Below, piece by piece: positions 1 through 9,316 of a stretch of 64,000 nucleotides of DNA (position 1 is the stretch's first letter; each line of letters starts with the position of its first letter). This DNA is from an uncultured Pseudomonas sp. (GTDB lineage Bacteria; Pseudomonadota; Gammaproteobacteria; Pseudomonadales; Pseudomonadaceae): positions 372,001-436,000 of the forward strand of contig NZ_CAJYDW010000019.1 in NCBI RefSeq assembly GCF_913774235.1, given 5' to 3'. Made by a program: the position numbers and the translations under genes. Under the pieces are notes generated by a model. The model saw nothing but the letters and a program-made list of their open reading frames with translations. It did not search any database and had not been told where the DNA came from.

Positions 1-299
1 CCCAGGACGCCGCCCTTGCTGCCCTTGTGCTGGGCAATCATGGCGAAGCCGTAGGTGATACTGGAGAACAGCAGGAGGAAGGTTTCCACCAGCACGAACG
101 ACAGTTCGAAGATGTCCTTCTGCGAGGGGCCATCGGCATGGGCCCCGCTCAGCACTGCATAGGTCGCGAACAGCGTCCCGAACAGAATGCAGTCGGTCAT
201 CAGGTAGGACCAGAAGCCGAATGTCTTCATCGATCCGGCATCGTGGTGCCCATGCTCCTCGGCATGGGCGACTTCGTTATGCATAACTTGATTCGCCAT
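1..299 (-). CDS. cyoC: Cytochrome bo3 ubiquinol oxidase subunit III, N-terminal part (runs off left edge)
   Basis: Subunit III of the heme-copper quinol oxidase of the inner membrane. Only the first ~99 residues are in the window. The visible protein starts MANQVMHNE, has a His-rich polar N-terminus, then hydrophobic segments including [19 protein letters not shown], which resembles the first membrane helix of CyoC proteins. The start ATG lies 4 bases downstream of the cyoB stop codon, as in a cyoABCD operon. The gene is cut by the window edge, so integrity cannot be judged. The call rests on this helix and on operon position. Confidence 0.93.
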   Translation of the reverse strand, partial: MANQVMHNEVAHAEEHGHHDAGSMKTFGFWSYLMTDCILFGTLFATYAVLSGAHADGPSQKDIFELSFVLVETFLLLFSSITYGFAMIAQHKGSKGGVL

Positions 300-303
300 T
301 GGG

Positions 304-2292
304 TTAGGCCTGCTTCAATTTCGCCAGGGACTGGATGCGGGCGGTTTCGATGCGCGCCACTTCTTCCGCTGGTACGTAGTAGTCGACGTCTTCGTCGTAG
401 CTGCGGATGACCGCAGTGACGATGCAGCCCACGAAGCTGGCGATGGCCAGCCACCAGATGTGCCAGATCAGGGCGAAGCCGAGGATCAGGGCGAAGAGGC
501 TGATCACGATGCCGGCGCCAGTGTTGCGCGGCATGTGGATCTGCTTGTAGTCCGCATCCTTCTTCTCGGTGATGCCTTTTTCCTTCATGCCCCAGTAGGC
601 GTCGATGTCGTGCACTTCCGGCACTTCAGCGAAGTTGTAGAAGGGCGGCGGCGAGGAAGTCGACCATTCCAGGGTACGGCCATCCCACGGATCGCCGGTC
701 ACGTCCACGTTCTCCGGCAGATTGCGGTCGCGGATACTGACGTAGAACATCCACAGCTGGCTGAGGATGCCGATGGCGATGATGCCGGCGCCGATGGCGG
801 CGGTCACCAGGAAGGGGTGCCAGTCGGGGTTGTCGTAGTGGTTCAGACGACGGGTCATGCCCATGAAGCCCAGCATGTACAGCGGCATGAAGGCGACATA
901 GAAGCCGATCAGCCAGCACCAGAAGGCCTGCTTGTTCAGGCGCTCGTTCAGCTTGAAGCCGAACACCTTAGGGAACCAGTAGATCATGCCGGCGAAGTAG
1001 CCGAACACGGCGCCGCCGATGATCACGTTGTGGAAGTGAGCGATCAGGAACAGGCTGTTGTGCAGCACGAAGTCGGCACCCGGTACCGCCAGCAGGACGC
1101 CGGTCATGCCGCCGATGCTGAAGGTCACGATGAAGCCCAGGGTCCAGAGCATCGGCGAGGTGAACTGGATGCGGCCCTGGTACATGGTGAACAGCCAGGT
1201 GAAGATCTTCACACCCGTCGGGATCGCAATGATCATGGTCGCGATGCCGAAGAAGGCGTTGACGTTGCCGCCCGAGCCCATGGTGAAGAAGTGGTGCAGC
1301 CAAACGATGAAGGACAGCACGGTGATCGCCACGGTGGCCCAGACCATCGAGACGTAGCCGAACAGACGCTTCTTGCTGAAGGTGGAGGTCACTTCCGAGA
1401 ACACACCGAAGGCCGGCAGGATCAGGATGTAAACCTCGGGGTGGCCCCAGGCCCAGATCAGGTTGGTGTACATCATCTGGTTGCCGCCGGCTTCCGCAGT
1501 GAAGAAGTGGAAGCCCAGGTAACGGTCCAGGGTCAGCAGTGCCAGGGTCACGGTCAGGATCGGGAACGCGGCCATGATCAGGATGGCGGTGCAGAACGAG
1601 GTCCAGGTGAAGATCGGCATACGCATCAGGGTCATGCCCTTGGTACGCATCTTCAGCACGGTGACGAAGAAGTTCACACCGGTCAGGGTCGTTCCGATAC
1701 CCGATAGCTGTAGTGCCCAGATGTAGTAGTCAACCCCTACCCCTGGACTGTACTGAATGCCCGACAGCGGCGGATAGGCCACCCAGCCGGTCGCGGCGAA
1801 CTCGCCCACGAACAGCGACAGCATCACCAGCACGGCACCGGCCACGAACAGCCAGAAGCTCAGCGAGTTCAGGAAGGGGAAGGCCACGTCGCGAGCACCG
1901 ATTTGCAGCGGTGTCACCACGTTCATCAGGCCGGCCACGAAGGGCATCGCCACGAAGAAGATCATGATCACGCCGTGGGCGGTGAAGATCTGGTCGTAGT
2001 GATGCGGTGGCAGGTAGCCCTCGGCGCCGCCGGAGGCGATGGCTTGCTGGCTACGCATGAGGATGGCGTCGGAGAAGCCGCGCAGCAGCATGACGAGCGC
2101 GACGATGAAGTACATCACGCCGATTTTTTTGTGGTCGACGGTGGTCAGCCACTCTTTCCAGAGGTAGCCCCACTTGCCGTAGTAGCTGATCGCGCCGAGT
2201 AGCCCGAGGCCACCCAGGGCGACCACGACGAACGTCACGAGAATGATCGGCTCGTGATACGGAATATCCGCAAGAGTTAATTTACCGAACAT
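304..2292 (-). CDS. cyoB: Cytochrome bo3 ubiquinol oxidase subunit I
   Basis: Catalytic subunit I of the proton-pumping bo3 quinol oxidase; it reduces O2 at a heme-copper centre in the inner membrane. The 662-residue protein matches the family length. It shows the many transmembrane helices of subunit I and the heme-copper oxidase signature [14 protein letters not shown], which includes the CuB His and the cross-linked Tyr, followed by the [10 protein letters not shown] di-His segment that also binds CuB. The N-terminus ([16 protein letters not shown]) is CyoB-like. It lies 3 bases after cyoA and 4 before cyoC, so co-transcription is expected. Large open frames on the opposite strand are high-GC shadows. 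Confidence 0.97.
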   Translation of the reverse strand: MFGKLTLADIPYHEPIILVTFVVVALGGLGLLGAISYYGKWGYLWKEWLTTVDHKKIGVMYFIVALVMLLRGFSDAILMRSQQAIASGGAEGYLPPHHYDQIFTAHGVIMIFFVAMPFVAGLMNVVTPLQIGARDVAFPFLNSLSFWLFVAGAVLVMLSLFVGEFAATGWVAYPPLSGIQYSPGVGVDYYIWALQLSGIGTTLTGVNFFVTVLKMRTKGMTLMRMPIFTWTSFCTAILIMAAFPILTVTLALLTLDRYLGFHFFTAEAGGNQMMYTNLIWAWGHPEVYILILPAFGVFSEVTSTFSKKRLFGYVSMVWATVAITVLSFIVWLHHFFTMGSGGNVNAFFGIATMIIAIPTGVKIFTWLFTMYQGRIQFTSPMLWTLGFIVTFSIGGMTGVLLAVPGADFVLHNSLFLIAHFHNVIIGGAVFGYFAGMIYWFPKVFGFKLNERLNKQAFWCWLIGFYVAFMPLYMLGFMGMTRRLNHYDNPDWHPFLVTAAIGAGIIAIGILSQLWMFYVSIRDRNLPENVDVTGDPWDGRTLEWSTSSPPPFYNFAEVPEVHDIDAYWGMKEKGITEKKDADYKQIHMPRNTGAGIVISLFALILGFALIWHIWWLAIASFVGCIVTAVIRSYDEDVDYYVPAEEVARIETARIQSLAKLKQA

Positions 2293-2295
2293 AAC

Positions 2296-3219
2296 TTATT
2301 CCTCGGTACCGTGTTGACCGGCGTGCTGGCTCATGTCCATCACGTGGTCGGTCTGCTTGCTGAAGTCGGACTTCATGAACTTCTTGATGACCGTTCTGAA
2401 CAGGTCCGGCTCGACCGCCGAGTAGTAGGCGACCGGCTGCTTCTCGCTGGGCTTGGCCAGCTCGGTGTAGCTCGCCTGGTCCAGGGTCTTGCCACCCGAC
2501 TGCTTGACCTTGGCCACCCAGGCGTCGAAGTCGCCGGCGGTGGGAACCGCGTGCACGGTGAAGATCATGTCGGAGAAACCGGCGCCGCTGTAGTTGGCCG
2601 AGCGACCTTCGAAGACGCCGGGATGATCGGCGATCAGGTGCAACTGGCTCTGCATGCCGGACATGGCGTAGATCATGCCGCCCAGGGCCGGGATCGACAG
2701 GGTGTTCATGACCGACTCGGAGGTGATCTTGAACTGCACCGGACGGTTGACCGGAATGGCGATCTCGTTGACCGAGGCGATGCCCTGCTCCGGATAGATG
2801 AACAGCCATTTCCAGTCCATCGAGACGGCTTCGATCACCAGCGGCTGCTCGGGATGATCCAGCGGCTTGAAGGGATCGAGTTCGTGGGAGGTCTTCCAGG
2901 ACAGGATGCTCAGGAACACCACGATGGCCAGCGGGACCAGCCAGACCACGGCTTCGATCTTGTAGGAGTGAGCCCAGTTCGGGGTGTACTTGGCTTCCTT
3001 GTTATCAGCGCGGTACTTCCAGGCGAACAGGAAGGTCATCACGATGACCGGGATCACCACGATCAGCATGAGGCCGAACGCTGTGTAGATGAGGTTGCGT
3101 TCTTGCACGCCGATGGAGCCTTTCGGATCCAGCAGCACGGCGTCGCACCCGCTGAGCAGCAGCGCGGCGGCACCGGCTAGAAGCCAACCGGTTGGTTTTA
3201 GATACTTCGTTAGTTTCAT
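2296..3219 (-). CDS. cyoA: Cytochrome bo3 ubiquinol oxidase subunit II (lipoprotein)
   Basis: Subunit II of the bo3 oxidase. The 307-residue precursor starts with a lipoprotein signal: basic N-terminus, hydrophobic stretch and lipobox LLSGC, with the lipidated Cys at residue 25. Two transmembrane helices follow (about residues 45-65 and 85-110), then a periplasmic cupredoxin-like domain. No CuA Cys pair is visible, as expected for a quinol rather than cytochrome c oxidase. A ribosome-binding site (GAGGT) lies about 9 bases before the ATG. It is the first visible gene of the cyo operon, so the operon promoter should lie at 3220-3627. Confidence 0.96.
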   Translation of the reverse strand: MKLTKYLKPTGWLLAGAAALLLSGCDAVLLDPKGSIGVQERNLIYTAFGLMLIVVIPVIVMTFLFAWKYRADNKEAKYTPNWAHSYKIEAVVWLVPLAIVVFLSILSWKTSHELDPFKPLDHPEQPLVIEAVSMDWKWLFIYPEQGIASVNEIAIPVNRPVQFKITSESVMNTLSIPALGGMIYAMSGMQSQLHLIADHPGVFEGRSANYSGAGFSDMIFTVHAVPTAGDFDAWVAKVKQSGGKTLDQASYTELAKPSEKQPVAYYSAVEPDLFRTVIKKFMKSDFSKQTDHVMDMSQHAGQHGTEE

Positions 3220-3627
3220 CTCACGACCTCAGTAGAGCGGCTCATCGTGGTTATTCTCTCAACGTGCCTGTCGCCAGCCTCACGCTCCGCAACGGACAGG
3301 CATCCGTGCGGCAGGCTGATGGATTGCGGAAATTGCGGGATTTCGCAGCGCGGTATGGTGCCACAGAGGGGAGGGATATTCGACCCTTTGGTCAGCCGCC
3401 ATTCAGGTATTGCCGGCCGTCAAGAAAGGCCCAAACCGCTGGCGTAAGGCACTGTCATGCGCCGGGTAAGAGTAGCTGAGCAGGCCGCGGCTGCCAGGTC
3501 GACGAGCGCTTTTTGCTCGGACCGATGCGGGGGGCTGGATAACGGGGAAACGCGCAGGAAGTCGCGCCCCAAGGCGGCTAAGGCCTTGAAGGCTCTGAAA
3601 AGGCAGAGGGAGGAAACAGCGGAAGGA
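3220..3627. other. Intergenic region upstream of cyoA
   Basis: About 400 bases between cyoA and the tRNA gene, both on the minus strand. It should hold the cyo promoter and the 3' trailer of the tRNA-Thr transcript. No convincing protein gene, hairpin terminator or clear -35/-10 pair could be picked out by eye. Short open frames here lack ribosome-binding sites and protein-like composition. Confidence 0.5.
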
Positions 3628-3703
3628 TGGTGCCGGAGATAGGAGTCGAACCTACGACCTTCGCATTACGAATGCGCCGCTCTACCAACTGAGCTACACC
3701 GGC
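3628..3703 (-). tRNA. tRNA-Thr (anticodon CGT)
   Basis: A complete 76-nt tRNA on the minus strand. The acceptor arm starts GCCGGTG and closes with CCGGC plus an encoded CCA (TGG at 3628-3630 on the plus strand). The D-arm is AGCTCAGTTGGTAGAGC, the anticodon loop TTCGTAA gives CGT (reads ACG, Thr), and the T-loop is GGTTCGACTCC. In P. aeruginosa the variable pilin locus lies between pilB and a tRNA-Thr gene; the same layout is seen here (pilB at 9954, pilA at 9745), so this tRNA marks the outer border of the pilin accessory region. Confidence 0.97.
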
Positions 3704-3980
3704 ACGAAGCTTTCAATGATAAAGCCCTAGCAGCTTTATGCGCAAGTCTGAGGATCCTGAGGTCGTGCATGCCTGTGGCGATGTGTCGCAGTGTTGTGCG
3801 GGCTGCCTCAAACCGCGTCTAAAGGCGCTTTTATGCCGGCCAGCGGTCGCTGCCGACCCGGTTCGTTGGTGTGGCGGATAGGGGAAACCTTCGGGCTAAT
3901 CGTCATACCTACTCTTCGGCGGTCACGCGCGGCGCGATCCGTTCTCGATGCTCTGAGAACTCACCGCTCTGGAAATTCCG

Positions 3981-4960
3981 ATGACCGACTACTCAATGAC
4001 ACGTCGTCACGTCCTCGTCGACTCCGCGGTAGGGCTCGCCACGCTGCGTCGGACGCTACCGTTGCCCAAGCGGCCAGTCGTCCAGCGAAGCCGCTGCAGG
4101 ATCCGCGCACCTAGTACACCCGGGGACCATTCAAGGAGCAGCGCCAGGAATGGCCCGCCCTAACCTGCAGGATGGAGCCGCGTCCCGATCATGGCGAAAC
4201 TAGCTACCACGGCTCGGGCCAGCTGGCCGTCTGCAAGGCGCTGATCACCGGCGTCGACAGCGGCATTGGTCGCGCAGTGGCCATCGCCTTCGCCCGCGGA
4301 GGGGCTAACGTCGCCATCAACTACCACCCTGACGAGGAGTCCGATGCCCAGGAGGTAGTCAAGCTGATCGTTACGGCCGGCCGCAAGGCCATCACCCTCC
4401 CGGCCGACATCCGCAGCCAGGCCGCCTGCGAAGAGGTGGTCGGCAAGGCCTTCGAGCAACTCGGCGGTCTGGATCTCTTGGTGAACAACGCGGCCTACCA
4501 GCAGAGCAAGGCCAATATCCTCAAAATCACCGACGAGCAGTTCGATCGCACCTTCAAGACCAACGTCTATCACGTCTTTCGCTTCAGCAAGGCGGCCATC
4601 CCCCACCTGCCGCCGGGCGCCAGCATCATCAACACCGTCTCGGTGAATTCCTACGATCCGGGCGAAGAGCTGATCGACTATGCGGCTACCAAGGCCGCCA
4701 TCCTCAATCTCACCAAGGGCATGGCCAAGCAACTCGCCAAGAAGGGCATCCGTGTAAATGCCGTAGCACTAGGTCCGGTATGGACGCCGCTGCAAGTGGC
4801 GGGTGGGTAACTGGAAGGGCAGATAAAGGAGTTCGGTCAGGACACGCTGCTGGGACGGGCTGGGCAGCCGGCGGAGTTGGCGTCGCTGTATGTGGCTTTG
4901 GCGGAAGAAAATGCGAGCTTCAGTACGGGGACGGTGGTGGGGGCGTTTGGGGGAAGGTGA
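3981..4960 (+). pseudogene. Broken Tat-exported YghA-type short-chain dehydrogenase
   Basis: Remnant of an NAD(P)-dependent short-chain dehydrogenase of the YghA type. The reading starts with a twin-arginine-like leader (SMTRRHVLVDSAVGLATL) at 3981, then changes frame near 4041-4052 and continues as ASDATVAQAASRPAKPLQDP. A TAG at 4112-4114 interrupts where relatives have Gln (LQDPRT*YTRGPFKEQRQEW). The Rossmann motif (TGVDSGIG), NNAA segment and active-site YAATK follow. A TAA at 4808-4810 again stands where relatives have Gln (VAGG*LEGQIKEFGQDT), and the C-terminus runs in frame to a TGA at 4958-4960. One frameshift plus two nonsense codons make a functional full-length product very unlikely. 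An intact-looking internal stretch (4172-4810) could be mistaken for a gene. Confidence 0.88.
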
Positions 4961-5812
4961 TGCCGTGAAGCAAGTGACATGAAATCTGTTCCTGACTATA
5001 AGAACGGTGACCACGAATTGAAGGAGTCTCGCTATAAATGGCATCGCAATGCACTAGAAGTAGCTGCGTAGTCGTTTGCGTCGGACGCCCTTAGTTGATT
5101 GATTTTTAGTCATATGTTTCCGAAAGCTCGTTCGGAGAAAAGTAATATAGGCAAAGATATATTTTTTGGTTGATGCTGAAGTTTTGCATTGTTGGATTTT
5201 AACTATTCATGGCGGTTGTTCTAATCCAAGAGGATCGATTTCAGCCTGTTTCGCCAATACAGGTTAAATAGTGATTTGGCCCTCTTTCAAGCATGCTGTT
5301 CATTCCGGTCGCACAGGGGTTCTAGCAAATCGCGCCGCTATTTATACTGAATTAAGTTGGTCGGTGATGTGGCGTGAGTTTAGTCGCAATGATTTTTAGT
5401 AGTGCTAAAAGTATTGGGTCTATTGCCCTGTTAGTGTTGCAAGCAAGGTATGGGCGCATTCTGGTGAAATATGAGATTGCTTTGGTGTTTTTATAGTGGT
5501 TAATGTGCTTCTTTAGAGCTAAGTTTTATTGATTTTAGACTGTGCAAGTCGAATATCGGCTATGTTGGTTCGATAGAAATTTTAATCTTGAATAAAAGAG
5601 ATCTTGTATTGTGGCTATGGCATGATATAAAGTGGTCAAGATGAATCTGCTCTAAACCTTCTAGGTCCGATGTCTCGATAATTGAAAAAATGAATAGGGC
5701 TCGTTGATTTGCTTCCTGTTAGAAGTTCTCTGGCGATATGCTTGGCACGGCGCGTTTGTACAGGGCGATGATTTTCCTAAACCATTTTGATTTGCGTCGA
5801 TGTTGGTAATTT
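4961..5812. other. AT-rich region without a recognisable gene
   Basis: About 850 bases that are visibly AT-richer than the flanking chromosome, with dense stop codons in all frames. No ORF of convincing length, tRNA, terminal inverted repeat or transposase remnant is visible. It lies between the dehydrogenase pseudogene and the 3' end of the first glycosyltransferase gene. It may be decayed horizontally acquired DNA of the pilin accessory locus. Confidence 0.5.
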
Positions 5813-7315
5813 TTAATTAAAGTTGGGCTGGTCTTTGTCTTGCCAAGGCGTGGCCTGTGAATTATTTACTTTGAATAGCTTGTATTTCAGACCGGCAACG
5901 TCATTCACCGTCGATAGCTTCCAGTTAGTCATCTCTAAAGATCTGCTTATGCCAAATATTCTGTCCCAGTCTTCGGATACAATGACGTATTGGGGGGGGG
6001 GTCTTCTGGCTATTTCATCTATTGCTAAAGCATTTCGCATGTTGCAGATGGGTGTCGTGAGACGTTGATGGATCTCTATGCTGCTAGGGGTCTTTAATCC
6101 AACAATGTCAACCAGTCGATAGTTTCCAAAGAGTGAGATGTATCCCGCATCATGAACTAGGATGGTGTCGCCTTCATCGGTACGCTTTTCTAGCCAGCTT
6201 GCTATCTCAGATAAATCATGTACTTGCTCAACGCCGGCGCTATAGCCTTTGTACGAGTTTGGAATTGAAGTGCTGCAAACTATTACGGATAGCAAAAGCA
6301 GAACAGTTGAAGTTTTCGTGCTAAGGGGTAGTTTTTTGAATATTGCTGCAATTCCTAGCACTAAAAAAGGTGTCAATATGAACAGATATCTGAATCCATT
6401 GTGCCAAACCCCACCAGGTAAATTGAGGAGAAAGGATGTGAGTAGGGAGGCGGTAAAGAATAAAAACACTATTCGCTGCTTCAAAAGCAGTACACCACAA
6501 ACACCGAATGCAAAAATTCCTATGGTTTTCAGAAATGCAAAAACTCCGAGCGATTCTAACTTGATTTTTGCTTGAAATGGCTGGCATGCTTCGTTAAAGA
6601 ATATTTTTTTTGCATTGATGGTTGCAGGAAAGTAATTCCCGGTATTAGCCCATGTTAGTAGGAATACTGGGAGGGCGATGAGTAGTGAAAAAATAAATGG
6701 CTTGCAGAGTGCGCCTATATTGTCTTTTTTATGATAAATGGATTGGAGGGTAAAAAAAATAGAGACTATAATTAGTTCGGGTCTTATAAAGGGTAATGCC
6801 CATAGCAAAGAATACCAGTAAGGAGAGGGCTCGCGTTTGCTGAAGGCTATTAATGTCCAAGATAGGGCCGTTATTGCGAGGCCGGTTTCTAATCCATTGG
6901 AAAACTGAAAGATTATTGGCCCTGAAGCCATGGCGAGAATAGCTATGAGCATGGCTTGGATACTTCTAAGCCCTGCTAATATTCCCATTTCATAGCAGGC
7001 CAAGTTAAATAGTAGAAAAGAGAATAAAGCTATTGCCACTTGGGCTATCCATAGCGGCAGAATCAGGCTTGAGGCGAAAATTAGTGCTGCGTGAAGTGGG
7101 CTTGTTACACCAGACAGTGCGGGTGTACCGTATTTCGAGTCATGCCAATCCCAAAGTGATCTGGCGGAGTGTTGCGTTATATAGGCGTCGTCAAGAGGAT
7201 AATTCGTCGGCCAAATGTAAAATGTTAGTAGCGAGGCTAGTATTATTCCAGAAAAAAGAGTTAGGTTTCGGTAAGTATTGTCTGGCTTCTTAAAGGTGTT
7301 TTCTATTGTAGTCAT
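5813..7315 (-). CDS. GT-C type membrane glycosyltransferase candidate with a homopolymeric tract
   Basis: A 500-residue polytopic membrane protein with about ten hydrophobic segments between residues 15 and 340 and a soluble C-terminal part. The first extracytoplasmic loop has YPLDDAYITQHSARSL, the acidic DDAYI motif of GT-C enzymes that use polyprenyl-phosphate sugars. The C-terminal part holds HDAGYISLFGNYRLVDIVGLK, also common in such proteins. It is AT-rich relative to the chromosome and lies second downstream of pilA, in the position of the Tfp accessory genes of P. aeruginosa (for example TfpW, a D-arabinofuranose transferase for pilin). A pilin-modifying role is inferred from place and fold only. 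Ten consecutive C (coding strand) cover codons 439-442, a likely slippage site. The 110-base gap to the upstream gene suggests co-transcription. Confidence 0.7.
   Translation of the reverse strand: MTTIENTFKKPDNTYRNLTLFSGIILASLLTFYIWPTNYPLDDAYITQHSARSLWDWHDSKYGTPALSGVTSPLHAALIFASSLILPLWIAQVAIALFSFLLFNLACYEMGILAGLRSIQAMLIAILAMASGPIIFQFSNGLETGLAITALSWTLIAFSKREPSPYWYSLLWALPFIRPELIIVSIFFTLQSIYHKKDNIGALCKPFIFSLLIALPVFLLTWANTGNYFPATINAKKIFFNEACQPFQAKIKLESLGVFAFLKTIGIFAFGVCGVLLLKQRIVFLFFTASLLTSFLLNLPGGVWHNGFRYLFILTPFLVLGIAAIFKKLPLSTKTSTVLLLLSVIVCSTSIPNSYKGYSAGVEQVHDLSEIASWLEKRTDEGDTILVHDAGYISLFGNYRLVDIVGLKTPSSIEIHQRLTTPICNMRNALAIDEIARRPPPQYVIVSEDWDRIFGISRSLEMTNWKLSTVNDVAGLKYKLFKVNNSQATPWQDKDQPNFN
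5992..6001 (-). repeat. C10 homopolymer inside a coding sequence (candidate phase-variation tract)
   Basis: Ten G in a row on the plus strand, i.e. C10 in codons 439-442 of the glycosyltransferase candidate (Arg-Arg-Pro-Pro-Pro-Gln). With ten C the frame runs to residue 500. With nine C it stops 15 codons after the prolines; with eleven C it stops after about 23 codons. The surrounding DNA is AT-rich, so a C10 run is not expected from base composition. Confidence 0.8.
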
Positions 7316-7424
7316 GGCTTCAACAGCTGGGGTTGCGCATCAAAGTGTTGTGAGGGTTTAAAGCGAAACTACGTTATGAATGCGATAGGTTAAAGGGTGG
7401 GGGTAGTCTTTTTTGGTTGTGTGT

Positions 7425-9284
7425 CTATTTCGGTGTTGTCGATTTGAGTATATCTTCGAGAGCTTTGGAGGAATGCAGTTTGTTGTTTTCTAGAAAGTCT
7501 TCTCGTGCTTTTCTTACCTGAGGCATGAATTTGGGGGCAAACTCTGCTTCTGCTTTTTCAAATTGTCTATTTCCCTCTTCAGTATTTCCAAGGCCATATT
7601 CTGCCAGGGACCTCATTAGTGAAACGACAGGGTAGCCTGGACCATAGAATTCGACTATCTCAAGGTTGGCTAATGCTTCGGGATAATTTCCAGACTTTAG
7701 ATAGGCTTCTGCAAGAGATCCGTAGATGTATCTCAATAGCCACGCGTTTTGAACGTTGTCTCTAACTATTGTGGTTTGTGGTAAGGGAATGCCTTTTGAT
7801 TGAACCTCCAAGTGCGGTTGGTATTCACCTTCAAGGGCCATGTTTAAGGTCTTTATTGCTTCTTTATAATTGCCTTGCCTAACCTGTAGTTGCCCCTCTA
7901 CAGCTTTCAGTCGACCAAGCTCTTCGTGCGTGGATTTTATCTGCTCCAACGCTCTTTCCGCAGTTTCGAGTTGGCCCATGAAAATCGCAGAGGAAAGATA
8001 GTTGAATTGTACAAATTTTAAGTTTGGATGCTTTTCATAAGCCCAATACCAGAGTGAAAATTCGTTCCGCCAAAGCGGGATGGTAGTGGCTGTGGTTGCG
8101 AATGCAATAAATAACCAGCCAATTAGAAATAGGGCCGCAGCGGCTTTCCTTGCTTTTGCTATATCGATAATGACACTGGATGCTGCTATTGATGCGAATA
8201 CCAGAGGAAGGGTAAGGAATCTTTCATGACCCAGATTTCCTCCAATATTTAAGGGTAGTATATTAAGAACCGGCGCGAGGCTTATTAAATAGCTGATGAG
8301 TAATGCTGTTGTTATTTTTAATGGTCTTTTTAATGCGGCCCAGAGAGCTAGGCTCAAAAAACAAATTAAACCTACGATGCTGAGTATGTTTTGCGATATG
8401 GATCTGTCTCGTACATCAAACGGGTGCATTGGGTTTATGTCTAAGAATGGAAGGAAGGTCATCCTTACGTAAAATTCTAAGCTGTAGGAGATGAAGCTTA
8501 CCTTTTGTATAGGTGATAGCTCGGCTTGTAGGCTTTGATTTGCTACAAGGAGATTCGGGTGGGCTTGATACCTAATGGCTAAGTAAGCAAGGAGGGACAA
8601 AGTTATTGAGATTATGAGGGGTTTGTTTTCCTTCAATAGCTCTATCGGTTCAAGCTTTCTCGGTTTGACTATTTTGTTTTCTGCAAAAATCAAAGTAAAA
8701 ATAATGGCTGGCAAAGTGATTGCCATTTCCTTCGAGCACAATGCAAGAAAGAAAAATGCGCCGATCAATATGTTTTTCGTTATGCCTTTCAAGTGATAAA
8801 AAGACACTAGTGCTAGCAGGAAAAAACTTGTGCATAGGAGGTCAAATCGGCCGGCCACCCAGACGGTCGGCTCTACGAGACTTGGATGGAGGCCATATAT
8901 GGCCATGCTTAGAAGTGAAAAAGCATATTTTTTTGTTTGGTGCGAATAGGCTGCTAGTCTTAGCGCCAAGGTGCCGGTAAGTAAGGTGTTAAGTGCTAAG
9001 AGTAATACGTTTATGAGATGGGAGTATGTAGGGGTGGCGCCAAATAGTTTGAATTCCAAAATGAAGCTTAGTAACACCGCAGGTCTAAAATAAGTGGTGC
9101 CTGGTAGAATAGACTTGCTTAGGGCCTCCCAAAGGTCCGTAGGATTGCGCAAGCCAGAGTTGTCTAGGAAAAGTGCTACGTCGTCCCAGACATAATCGAA
9201 CTGTAAGGTTTTTAAATAGGTTAAAAATAAAATCAGCAGGAGTGCAGAGCTTGAAATTAGGTAGATTTTTCTGGTCATGATCAT
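7425..9284 (-). CDS. TMTC-like GT-C glycosyltransferase candidate with C-terminal TPR repeats
   Basis: A 619-residue membrane protein. Residues ~1-390 form about ten hydrophobic segments; the first periplasmic loop has FDYVWDD, and further on HPSLVEPTVWVAGRFDLL and a KEMAITLP segment. This combination is typical of the TMTC/POMT-like GT-C superfamily, whose members transfer sugars from lipid-linked donors to proteins. Residues ~420-600 look like tetratricopeptide repeats (for example LAEAYLKSGNYPEALANLE). The start is set at the ATG at 9284 (or 9278), just after the pilA terminator; an upstream in-frame ATG at 9329 lies inside pilA and would translate the terminator hairpin. It is the first gene after pilA and AT-rich, hence a candidate pilin modification enzyme. 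Donor sugar and target are unknown. Confidence 0.72.
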   Translation of the reverse strand: MIMTRKIYLISSSALLLILFLTYLKTLQFDYVWDDVALFLDNSGLRNPTDLWEALSKSILPGTTYFRPAVLLSFILEFKLFGATPTYSHLINVLLLALNTLLTGTLALRLAAYSHQTKKYAFSLLSMAIYGLHPSLVEPTVWVAGRFDLLCTSFFLLALVSFYHLKGITKNILIGAFFFLALCSKEMAITLPAIIFTLIFAENKIVKPRKLEPIELLKENKPLIISITLSLLAYLAIRYQAHPNLLVANQSLQAELSPIQKVSFISYSLEFYVRMTFLPFLDINPMHPFDVRDRSISQNILSIVGLICFLSLALWAALKRPLKITTALLISYLISLAPVLNILPLNIGGNLGHERFLTLPLVFASIAASSVIIDIAKARKAAAALFLIGWLFIAFATTATTIPLWRNEFSLWYWAYEKHPNLKFVQFNYLSSAIFMGQLETAERALEQIKSTHEELGRLKAVEGQLQVRQGNYKEAIKTLNMALEGEYQPHLEVQSKGIPLPQTTIVRDNVQNAWLLRYIYGSLAEAYLKSGNYPEALANLEIVEFYGPGYPVVSLMRSLAEYGLGNTEEGNRQFEKAEAEFAPKFMPQVRKAREDFLENNKLHSSKALEDILKSTTPK

Positions 9285-9310
9285 AAAAAAAGCCCCCAGA
9301 GGGGGCTTTT
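9285..9310 (-). terminator. Rho-independent terminator of pilA, abutting the next start codon
   Basis: On the minus strand a stem AGCCCCC / GGGGGCT with a TCT loop is followed by seven T. It starts a few bases after the tandem TAATAA stop of pilA. The T-run directly touches the ATG of the downstream glycosyltransferase gene, and the G5 of the 3' stem arm is the only Shine-Dalgarno-like sequence for that gene. Confidence 0.9.
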
Positions 9311-9316
9311 GTCTTA

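Noticed and set aside
460..1707. 415-residue open frame on the plus strand opposite cyoB
   Set aside because: Very rich in His, Asp, Glu, Gly and Gln, as expected for the antisense of a GC-biased membrane gene; cyoB is certain on the other strand.
4172..4810. Functional 212-residue short-chain dehydrogenase
   Set aside because: Homologous coding sequence continues in frame after its stop codon and upstream of its start, with two nonsense codons and a frameshift; it is a fragment of a pseudogene.
5823..6575. Several small plus-strand frames within 5823-6575
   Set aside because: They are opposite the glycosyltransferase gene, which has a coherent membrane protein pattern; the plus-strand frames have none.
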